The position numbers and the translations under genes were made by a program. The notes under the pieces were generated by a model. The model saw only the letters and a list, made by a program, of their open reading frames with translations, was not told where the DNA came from and made no database searches. From Acanthaster planci (Eukaryota; Echinodermata; Asteroidea; Valvatida; Acanthasteridae), in contig NW_019091397.1 in the NCBI RefSeq assembly GCF_001949145.1, positions 1,175,616-1,239,615 on the forward strand: a stretch of DNA of 64,000 bases, given 5' to 3'. Shown piece after piece: positions 34,869-60,800 of this stretch (position 1 is its first letter; each line of letters opens with the position of its first letter).

Positions 34869-37800
34869 TTTTATTGCATTATCCGCGTCCGATATGCGAT
34901 CGAAAATACGGGACTCGACGACGCGATCGAGTGTGCATGCTGTAATCCGTTAGTGACCGTTTTCTAAATCTCGGCTTCGTTCCATTTATTGTGTCAATTT
35001 TTTACACTCCCAACTGTAAACCCTCTAGATCAATAAAACTCTCAAAAAGATAAAAATTTAAGATTTAAAAAATGCTATTTAACGGAACTATTTTATCTAA
35101 TTCTTGTAGTATAGGCCTAGATGTGCTTGGTTTGAAGACAGTGGCAAAGCTTCCACCGAACGAAGCCGCGATTTGGAAACTCCATACGCAGTGAACCTCA
35201 CGGTGGAGGCGCCCTGGCCCTAAGCGCTCGGCGCACGCATGCAACCACTCCAAGTAAACTCTGTACGGCGGGGGAGGGGGTTCGAGATTTAAATTTTCGA
35301 GGCAAAAATTCTGCTTTCGTTTTCCCAAATTCCCACTAACGTGTTGTTATGAATGAACTGAAATGAAAATGCAATGGATTTTAGGCCAGCAACAGCTTCA
35401 TGGAACGGAACATTTGCAACGGAACATTTCATCTGTACCCTCATGGAATGAGAATTCCTTAGTTGTAACTTGAAAATGGTAACTTTTGATGTTTTCATTC
35501 AAATTTCTACCCGTTCAAAATATCGCTAAGTACATCCAGGGATAATGTGTTGTTATTTCCTTCATGGACTCTTTTCGGGGCTTGGTGGAGTGAAGCGGTG
35601 AAGGGGTGGGATGATTTTCTCGTAGACAGCCTGCATTGGAAGGAGGAAGTGGATGAAATTGTGGTGGTCTAGATCTGTTTGTGCTTATATTGCACATACG
35701 AAGGTATAATGTTTCTGTACGCTGCTTCAGTTACTGGGAAATATTTTTTTAGTGCTGTTAGTTTTTGTTCTTATGGAGTGTATACAAGTTCAATCTGCCT
35801 TTCAAACTGTCCTTTGTTCAGCGTCATTGGTGGACAGTTTCCTTTACAAGAAGGTCCCTTAATCAGTGCATGTATGTGTACATGGAGCAGATGGAGCGCT
35901 GTATTCGGTTGTGACCCCCCCCCTTAAGAAATAACCCAGCAGAGGCCAATTGGATGCAATTACTCGCACAGTGTTTCCGCCATTAACAGGGTGAAACAGC
36001 GATTAAATAATTGATTTAAAATCTCTGAGCCAGGGAATGTACAAGAATCCATGAAAATGAATTGGTTCACATTCGTGACTTAAATGCAGCCCCCCCCTTA
36101 AAAAAGTAAAAAAAAACAGCCCCAAAACAAAACACAACCAAAAACCCCAAATAAACTTAATTTACAGGTTAAACTTAAATGTCTTATAAAATGAAGCAAC
36201 TCAATCACTTCCCTGTTTGGTTCTGACTAGTGGAATAGTGAATGAAATTTCATTATTATGCAAAATCTTCGTACACTTCTGAAACAGAAGTAAAGTTATA
36301 CCAAACAGAGGCCACAAGCAATGACAAACAAAGACAGAGGAAGACATGAATTATTTATCTTCCTGTTTCTTTTTTTAATATTTTGTTGCAACAAAATGTG
36401 AAACTGAAAGCTATTCAGATTTCCAAGGAAATCAAACTATTGGAGTGAAAAGCCATGTTAATGACAGGGATATTATCTAACAGAAAAATGGATGGCTTAG
36501 GTTCCTTTTGCACATTATAACTTCCTCCTCAATTTACAAGTAAGTCTGCTGTTGTACTCAACATTAAAATACTTATGATCTGTAAACAGCTTACATTACT
36601 TGTAAACATGAGTCACCGGTAAATAAAGACTCAGATAAGCTTGATGACTTCCCAGTACTGCAAGTGAAAACTCAGTCAAACAGAAGACTTCAAAACAAAA
36701 TATGCTGATGTATTTTGCAGCAGTAGGTGACACGTATGTATATTCTCACATTTGGTGGTTCTGATTGATTTTATGCATACAATACGGGCGATTACAATGC
36801 TGTGCTCCAATGCTGTGCTCCACCAAAAGGGTTGTCATGGAGAGGCCTCTTTTGCAGTGCCTTGTGGGGAAATGATTGATAAAAGTTCTTTGTGGCAGCT
36901 TTGCTGTGCGTGGGGAACTTGGACTGTTCCCCTGTTCTCTTTGTCTTGGTTCATCACTCGGACATGTTTAGAGTATCATTGTTAATTAATATAAAATGGT
37001 GTTTTATGTGAGGCATGGAATGCCCTGATCAATCAAACATTTCCTCAAATTGTTTACTGACATTTGCTCAAAATGCGAAGTGCAGCAACTCAGCCATCTA
37101 GCGAAATGGCCTTTCCATGAGAACCTCTTGGTGACGCACTGTACTGTGAGTTGCCCATATTAGGCCATGTCCAAATTACTTGGCTGTGGCTTGATATTGG
37201 TTGAGGCTGCGGCCACTCTCAATAGAGTTTAATATGTATAATTTCAAGTCACAGCCAAGTCATTAGGACATGGCTTTACACTGTCTGACAGATCCATGGA
37301 CGCTGACCATGAGTCGTACCCTGACTCGGCTGTTGCATACCACCTGTCATATCACAGCAATTATACATGTGTAACTGCAAAGCAAAGCGTTGAATTGATC
37401 AAAAGAGGAAATACCATTCACATTGGATACAAATGACTCCCACAGGTTGATAAAAAGGAGTTTGATTTCAACTTTTGTTTTATCTTATTGCAAACTTTGC
37501 TGGCATACATTGTCCTTCCCCAAAATTGAGCTTTCTGGCCAAGAATAATCCATGCCTGGGGGGAGTTTGTTGTAAACTAACACCCCTTTTAAGTGGTTAA
37601 TGATCTCTGTGCACATATACTCACATTGTTTGAGACTTGTGAATATAACAAACCTGGAAGGACTTTGTGTGGAGTATACGGTGAGCAAAAAACACATTAA
37701 AGACTCCAGGTATTAAGACAAGACTGCACTTTTTGAGTCACCTCTAACAACCTGTTGCAAACGAGAGCGTGTACCTCTATTTTGACGATACAAATTTTGT

Positions 37801-37934
37801 GTACATTAACAAGCAAAAACATACCTCTCTATAGTTCCTCAATTTTCATGAACTGCTATTAATGTTAAGCATTCTTTTATGGCTGTCATGTACCAACCAT
37901 TAGTCATTAAACTGAATTGAAGGGGTTTTAGGGT
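34869..37934. other. PPP1R14 upstream region and intergenic DNA to the PSMC1 3' end
   Basis: The first few hundred bases are CpG-richer (CGATCG, GACGACGCGATCG) and are the likely PPP1R14 promoter. The remainder is AT-rich with no exon I can support. It contains a hairpin element at 37158-37278 and the PSMC1 3' UTR at its right end. No clear AATAAA was found for PSMC1. Confidence 0.55.
37158..37278. mobile_element. Small hairpin MITE
   Basis: GGCCATGTCCAAATTACTTGGCTGTGGCTTGA-type sequence at about 37161-37193 is complementary to about 37240-37277 (TCAAGTCACAGCCAAGTCATTAGGACATGGC type) with a few mismatches. The two arms of about 35 bp surround a loop of about 50 bases. Confidence 0.7.
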
Positions 37935-53680
<15,746 letters not shown>

Positions 53681-54000
53681 ACTTCAAACAACAACAGCAA
53701 CAAAGAAAGCTCAACTTCTCAAGTACGCTCTGCTAACTGCACTTTCGCTGTAATATAATGCTACACGTCGTACTAGACTACACTAGCACTGTGCGTACAC
53801 TCATTTGCTCACTTGGCCTCAAGTCTATTTTCTATGTACTGCAATGACAATGCTCCGTCATTGTGAGTTGTTGCAAAACATGCTGTACCCATAAAGAAGA
53901 TCAACTTCACCTTTTAATCAAGAATCGTCATTAAAAGTTAGAATAAAAGTAATTTTAAAAATCAGTCGAATTTTTCTACTTTTTTTTAGAAAACGGAATG
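53681..54000 (-). promoter_or_regulatory. Probable PSMC1 5' UTR and promoter
   Basis: Sequence just upstream of the PSMC1 start exon. No TATA box or recognised proteasome-gene element was identified; assignment is by position. Confidence 0.45.
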
Positions 54001-54406
54001 TTCTTTTATTAATAAAAGTATGAATTCATTACAACCGAGGGATGGAAATTATGTAACCAATTATTTTTGTAGCACACGGTTTTAGAATTTGCCGCAAGAG
54101 GGCGTCAACAAAAATGACCGGCCAATGTTTTTTTACTAAACTATATGTACAGAAATAACTAACATAAAGTTGTAGCTAGCTAGCTCACGTTGATTTGTAG
54201 CCGCAAATGATGCGACTGTAGTGTAACTGTAAGCTGTCGTGTGGGTATGCCAAGCCAGAGAAAGTTAGTTTTTGCCTCTTGTTTGAAGATCCAACATTAA
54301 AATCATTAATATTTCTTTGCAAAAGATAAGAGCATGCATGTCATAAACGAGCCTGACAGGAAAACATGACCAACTTACTCATGTATTTATTTATAATGAC
54401 AATAAT

Positions 54407-54554
54407 CCTTATCGCCAATACTGCATGGGTGATTTTACACAATGGTAGAAAGGCATTGTGGGAAGGAAAAGGGAGCAGACATTGCCCCTTTTTCCTTCCC
54501 ACAATACTTTTGTACCATTGTGCAAAATCACTCATGCAGTATTTACGATAAGGC
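54407..54554. mobile_element. Near-perfect 148-bp hairpin MITE
   Basis: Arms CCTTATCGCCAATACTGCATG... and its complement ...CATGCAGTATTTACGATAAGG pair over about 65 bp each with few mismatches (also TTTTACACAATGGTA / TACCATTGTGCAAAA and TTGTGGGAAGGAAAA / TTTTCCTTCCCACAA) around a loop of about 10 bases. A transcript would fold like a long pre-miRNA. Confidence 0.85.
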
Positions 54555-54569
54555 TTGACATTGCCATCC

Positions 54570-55195
54570 GTCTTACCCCCAGAACTGTGGGGTCCGACGT
54601 CCGCCCCAGGTATGTCGAGGCATTTACCCAGCACCGGCAAATTTATACTAGGCCTAAAATTGATGTTTTGCTAGACACGTGTGCAGTATTCCTACCCCCA
54701 GAATTGTGGCGTCCGATATTTGGGGCGGACGTTGGATTTTGCTTGTCGCCCAGCGATGGGAAGGGCTGATGCCATGGCTGTGATTGGCTACGTTGTCAAT
54801 AAATGTCATGTTTGTGCACAACCTCCAACTGCAAGGTTATCCTATATGTATTAGCAAAGCATTACTTGAAGTTTTCGGTTTGCAAATTGGCAATGACAAT
54901 GTTTTGACAGATGTCAAAGTGTCGGCTTAGGCCTATATAATAAATACATGTACATGGCCTTGATACAATCATGGTAGGCCTAATTTACATGTATCTTTTC
55001 ACTAAGTATCACTAACTTTGGATGAACTAATAAAGTGTAGTGAGAATATTTTCAGCAATGAGGAAGAAAAATCGAATTGATAACTGCCACATTGAGCGTG
55101 CTCGTGTACCTGGCCATCAGCCCTTCCCAGCTCCCTGTTCGGGTGCTAGACGACCAGTGAAACGTCGGATCCCACAGCTCTGGGGGTACATGAGC
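54570..55195. mobile_element. Second foldback element with TACCCCCAGA ends
   Basis: TACCCCCAGAATTGTGGCGTCC at about 54692, ending GGGAAGGGCTGATGCCATGG, is mirrored by about 55112-55192 (CCATCAGCCCTTCCCAGC ... GGATCCCACAGCTCTGGGGGTA). A direct partial copy, TACCCCCAGAACTGTGGGGTCCGACG, is at 54576, and GACGTCCGCCCC / GGGGCGGACGT pair locally. The pattern suggests a nested or rearranged inverted-repeat element. Confidence 0.6.
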
Positions 55196-56368
55196 AGTAG
55201 CTGTTTTTTTACTTGGTTACATTCGTAAACTTTTTCATGTTTTTATTTGTACATTTTTTTTAATGTTACCAACTCTATTTTTCAGGTTTTTAACAAATCT
55301 TAGTCTGGTTCTGTGCCAATAAAATTATTTCAACTTCATATTCATGAAGTAGGAATCAGACCATTTTACAATTCCAGATTCCTCCAGAGCAAGGAAACAG
55401 AAAAGAAATGATGGACATTAACCTGTAGGTCTCTTTATTTCTTTTTAAAATTATTTACATGTATTCTTCATAAATGCTGCATGCAACTTGACCCTGTATT
55501 AACATTTGATGATGCCCGCTGAAAAGTGATAATACCCACTGCCCAAATCACGCCCTGGCACCTGGATATGAGACAGTTTAATCAATTCTGATGGTTCAAG
55601 AGTCTGTGTGTACACAGCTCACCACGCGCACTCCAAGTCCATATAATTAGGAGATTCATTTGGACAACTTGCACAAGGAATATACCATTAACCCTAACCC
55701 CCTGAGCATTTTTCTAGAAGGCTGACTCCACCTGTCAAATTCCAACACCCTTTTGCTGCTGGGTGGGGTGTATGTACTGGAAAAGAATTTAGAGAAGATA
55801 AATGGGGGTGATTAAATATGGAGTCACTGGATGTGTTGGAGGGGGGACCACCGGAGGATGTACCCGTACGTGTAGGGTGCCATTTTAGTGTTGGGTACTG
55901 CAGTAGACACTGCTGAACACTTGTAATGTACATGTAGTATGCAAGAATGTTACAATGTAAATCGTGACAGTTAAATTCATTTCCTCATTTCTGAAAAAAA
56001 GATCTTGAAATGCCAACTGGAAAAGAGAGTTAATGTTTAAATTGTTTTAAGAATTCCAAAAATGTGCTGTTTCAATGTCTACAATCAGGACTTCCCTTCT
56101 CTGCAGTTTGATTTTGAATACTTCACTGTACAGTCAGAAAGTCTTTACAGTGTTTGTGCTGTTCACATTTGTGCCTGCCCAGCTACTGACACTTATCTGC
56201 ATTAGCCTCTTCACATTTGTTCATTTCAGATGGGAATGATGAAGGTTCAGTCCTCTGCACACAGTCTGGCCAGGATGCTCCAGCACACAAGGCTTGTCCA
56301 GCTCAGTCTGGGTACGATGGCATCTACCTCACCCTGTTGCCAGTACCATCACTTTGTGATGGGAGACA

Positions 56369-56369
56369 N
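56369..56369. other. Single-n contig join
   Basis: One n between ...GGGAGACA and GTGGTCAGC. With the joins at 57513 it brackets a 1143-base segment that repeats the following sequence. Confidence 0.9.
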
Positions 56370-57512
56370 GTGGTCAGCTGTTGTCAAGATGTCTCAGGAT
56401 GTCACAGTTTTTCCACAAACGAGGGCTTCTAACAGTACCATCTGACCGGCAAAGATCATGCTTAATGAGACGTGTGCCTGAAGAAATCCATTCAGTTAAC
56501 TTGAAACTGTCAAAGAACCAAAAGGTAGCCTGGTCACCTGGCATTTTGCCAGTGCGCTCCATGCATCCCTCAGGTCCTAGCAAAGAGAGGGTAATGAATG
56601 TGTTTGACCGTCGAGCTAAGCGAGTGCAGAAGGATAGGGCTGCATTAGCAAAGGATGCTCATGTGTATGACTACCTGAAAGATGAGGTTAGAATGCAGCA
56701 CATGATAATGTTGTCAGCAGTATGTAACCATATGATGTGTTTGGAGGTCCTGACAGTCTACAGGTTGAATAGTTGGCTGGTTCATTAGTCGGAAAGGTTG
56801 ATGCGCGGTAGGCTGAACATACAAAGTTTTGTAGACAGGGCTTCAGTCGTCTGCAGAAATAAAAAAAAAAGTGCATAAATCCAAACAATTAATGAAAAAA
56901 TCCAAAGGATTGATAATCTGACAGTTTTTAATATTTATCTGAAGATTACATTTTTTCAATTCAGAATAAGGTGTGTCAGTTTGAAGATTCAAAAAATTCA
57001 AACATGGACATTCACAGTAATTCAAGCAAATGCAAATGCAAATTTGACATCGCAACAAATTTGCAATGAAATTTCACTGAAATTGAAATGTGTTCAACTA
57101 TTGTGAATTCGCAAAGTGAATACCGGTGGTACACACGCTTATGATTGTTTTCACCTGAAGTATGAATTGGTCTTAAGGCTCAAACTGAAGTTTCATGAGT
57201 CTGAGTGGCACTCAGTGTTCAAAAGTCCGAAATGGGATTTGGCAATTGGCTTCCCTCTCAAATAATTCTATTTTATTTTTGACCAATTGATCCTTGTTGA
57301 TTGGGATTAGTGAACCATCTTGTCGATTCGTAACATCAAACCTTCAGACTATTTAGGTTAAATCTATTGTCGAACTGTTGAACCTCGGGCGAAAAACTTT
57401 TGCACTATCAAAGCTTTGTACAAACATACATGTACATGTATCTGTGGACTGTTGAACCATTGGACTATTGAACCTTCAGACTACGGAACCTTCAGATTAT
57501 TGAACCTGTTGA
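56370..57512 (+). repeat. Duplicate (probable alternate-haplotype) copy of the NDUFAF5 first-exon region
   Basis: This whole n-bounded segment matches 57514 to about 58640 in order, with a few percent substitutions and small indels, from TGGTCAGCTGTTGTCAAG to the TTGAACC repeat. Because its ends coincide exactly with the n joins, it reads as an unmerged allele placed in tandem rather than a real duplication. Confidence 0.85.
56399..56686 (+). CDS. NDUFAF5: NDUFAF5 N-terminal exon, copy A (probable allelic duplicate)
   Basis: 96 codons from ATG 56399 to GATGAG|GTTAGA. It has an Arg-rich presequence-like start (MSQFFHKRGLL, later CLMRRVPEE), then NVFDRRAKRVQKDR and YDYLKDE. The latter match the NIFDRDLKRKQKNW..FDYLKEE segment of vertebrate NDUFAF5. 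Both copies are intact and use the same donor. The true start is uncertain: if the n at 56369 hides a short overlap, an open frame may extend upstream to about 56229. Confidence 0.8.
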
Positions 57513-57513
57513 N
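57513..57513. other. Single-n contig join
   Basis: One n between ...GAACCTGTTGA and ATGGTCAGC; the right boundary of the duplicated segment. Confidence 0.9.
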
Positions 57514-57542
57514 ATGGTCAGCTGTTGTCAAGATGTCTCAGG

Positions 57543-57830
57543 ATGTCACAGTCTTTCCACGAACGAGGGCTTCTAACAGCACCATCTGACCGGCAAAGAT
57601 CATGCTTAATGAGACGTGTGCCTGAAGAAATCCATTCAGTTAACTTGAAACTGTCAAAGAACCAAGAGGTAGCCTGGTCACCTGGCATTTTGCCAGTGCG
57701 CTCCATGCATCCCTCAGGTCCTAGCAAAGAGAGGGTAATGAATGTGTTTGACCGTCGAGCTAAGCGAATGCAGAAGGATAGGGCTGCATTAGCAAAGGAT
57801 GCTCATGTGTATGACTACCTGAAAGATGAG
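57543..57830 (+). CDS. NDUFAF5: NDUFAF5 N-terminal exon, copy B (contiguous with the rest of the gene)
   Basis: 96 codons, same length and donor as copy A. Replacements relative to A include FFHKRG to SFHERG, TVPS to TAPS, KNQKV to KNQEV and KRVQ to KRMQ. It is joined without n to downstream intron sequence, so it is the copy to use for the gene model. Confidence 0.85.
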
Positions 57831-60800
57831 GTTAGAATGCAGCACATGATTATGTTGTCAGCAGTATGTAGACATATGATGTTTTTGGAGGTCCTGACAG
57901 TCTACAGGTTGAATAGTTGGCTGGTTCATTAGTCAGAAGGGTTGATGCGCTGTAGGCTGAACATGCAAGGTTTTGTAGACAGGGCTTCAGTCGTCGGCAG
58001 AAATTAAAAAAAGTTCATAAATGCAAACAATGAAAAACCCAAAGGATTGATAATTCGACAGTTTTAATATTTATCTGAAGAATACATTTCTTAAATTCAG
58101 AATAAGGTGTGTCAGTTTGAAGATTCAAAAGATTCAAACATGGACATTCACAGTACTTCAAGCGAATGCAAATGCGAATTTGACATCGCAACAAAATTGC
58201 AATGAAATTTCACTGAAATTAAAATGTGTTCAACTTTTGTGAATTCGCAAAGTGAATACCGGTGGTACACACGCTTATGTTTGTTTTCACCTTAAGTATG
58301 AATCAGTCTTAAGGCTCAAACTGAAGTTTCATGAGTCTGAGTGGCACTTGGTGTTCAAAAGTCCGAAATGGGATTTAGCAATTGTTTTCCCTTTCAAATA
58401 ATTCTATTTTATTTTGATCCTTGTTGATTGGGATTAGTGAACCATCTTGTCGATTCGTAACATCAAACCTTCAGACTATTTAGGTTAAATCTATTATTGA
58501 ACCATTGAACCTCGGGCTAAAAACTTTTGTACTATCCAACCTTTGTGCAAACATGCATGTACATGTATCTGTGGACTGTTGAACCATTGGACTATTGAAC
58601 CTTCAGACTACTGAACCTTCAGACTACGGAACCTTCAGACTACGGAACCTTCAGACTACTGAACCTTCAGATTACGGAACCTTCAGTTTATTGAACCTGT
58701 TGGCCATTAATGAACTTTCAGCCTATTGAACCTTTAGATTGTTGAACTTCGGATTGTTGAACTTTAGATTATTGAACCGTGTGACTATTAAACCTTCAGA
58801 ATATAGAGCCTTGGGACTATCCGGTATTTGGAACCTTCAGACTATTGAACCTTTTGACCGTTTCACCATCAGACTACAGAACCTTCAGTTTATTGAACCT
58901 TTTGACTGTTGATGAATTTTCAGCCTATTGAACCTGACTGTTAATTAACTTCAGATTATTGAACATTTGGACCATTGAACCTTAGGAATGAAGATCCTTG
59001 GGACTGTTTGGAACCTTCAGTCTATTGAACCTTTTGACTGTTGTACCATCAGACTACTGAACCCTCCGACTTCTGAACCTTCAGATTATTTAACCTTTTG
59101 ACCGTTGATGAATTTTCAGCTTATTGAACCTTTGGACTATTAAACGTTTAGAATGTAGGCCTACATGTAGAACCTTGGGACTAGTTGGAACCTTCAGACT
59201 ATTGACCCTTTCGACTATCTACAAAAATTGAACTGAAGTCAACACAGCCTTTCATCAGTGTGAGCTTTCCTGTCGGATATGATAGGTTGGAGAAACACTG
59301 TGACCTGAATTGTCATATGCATGTATACAAACATGCTGTGTATACGTCATACCGGTATCTTGCCTTTAGGACACAAATGATGGGCTGCATGTTGGTGAGA
59401 TTTCAGTGACTTGCAAGCGAATATGTTATTTATGTTATACAAACTGGATTCATGACTATGTTAGCTCAGTACATGTACACTTTACCGCAGACTAAATCAT
59501 ATTTACATACAGTACACTGTATGCTTACAGTAGGCTAGTCATTCAAGAAATGCAGTCCATCCATCTTCTGCATGTACATTGTACCTTATTAGCAGTTTGA
59601 CACCGATCACTTTTTCTGTTGCTACTGGGGTGTTGAACAATTGTATCGTGCTTGTCTTTATAAATGTGTTTAGGCTTGTGTCTTAATGTTTCTGCTGATG
59701 TTTCAGCACTTATAGTGATGTGTTCAGGAGTATGATGAGAGATGCTGGCCATGTTTGTTTCACACAGATGGACCTGGATCAGGATCAGTGATCTGTCGTT
59801 GGTTTACAAACACCAAAACTCACCTGATGGACATGATGGATGGTGCGAACCAGCGTTAGGATCACTGATCGAGATCACATGGTTCTGGATCACGATCAAT
59901 GATCTGTCGTTGGTTTACAGACACCAAAACTCACCTGATGGACATGATGGATGGTGCGAACCAGCGTTAGGATCACTGATCGAGATCACATGGATCTCGA
60001 TCAGGATCAGTGATCTGTCGTTGGTTTACAGACACCAAAACTCACCTGATGGACATGATGGATGGTGCGAACCAGCCTTAGGATCACTGATCGAGATCAC
60101 ATTGACCTGGATCAGGATAAGTGATCTGTCGTTGGTTTACAAACACCAAAACTCACCTGATGGACATGATGGATGGTGCGAACCAGCCTTAGGATCACTG
60201 ATCGATATCACGTGGACCTGGATCAAGATGAGTGATCTGTCGTTGGTTTACAGACACCAAAACTCACCTGATGGACATGATGGATGGTGCGAACCAGCCT
60301 TAGGATCACTGATCGAGATCAGGCCCACTGTTTTCACGTCAGAATTTGTCACAGCCTCATAGGGTCAGTTGCCATTGAAGGTCATTATTTTACTTGACGC
60401 AATAGGCCTTTATTGAGCTGACAGTTACTGCTCAGTCTACAGCCTTAGTTGGATTCCTCTCCTGTGTGTATGCGCATGCCATAGAGATTGTATCACAGTT
60501 TCTGAAATCAGCTTTGATTGGCCTGCAGTGCGAGTATGTTTTGATGATGTCACACTTTGTGTACATGTGCACTTTCAAATTAAGGCCCGGGTTGGGTGAC
60601 AAGAGTTGAAACTGCATTGGAAAGTGAACGTCTGAATAAAGCTTGACATCAGCAAAACGTACATATGCATGACATGTACACAGGCCTGTTGGTTTGTAGA
60701 TTAAATGTACATGAATCAGGCTTGCCATCATGTACACAAAATTGTACCTTATATGTTCATATATTAGATGCTTGTGAAGAACAGGCTACATCAACCTGAT

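Larger units (their letters stand above)
54001..56398. other. Intergenic DNA between head-to-head PSMC1 and NDUFAF5, with nested hairpin elements
   Basis: Contains the hairpins listed at 54407-54554 and 54570-55195. Near 56229 there is an acceptor-like TTCATTTCAG followed by an open stretch to the single n at 56369. That stretch may be the start of the NDUFAF5 coding exon or 5' UTR if the join is repaired. Otherwise no exon was recognised. Confidence 0.5.

Noticed and set aside
56217-56445. Open frames across the single n at 56369 as an N-terminal extension of NDUFAF5
   Set aside because: The frame depends on how many bases the n stands for. Without knowing the true join, no extension can be asserted.
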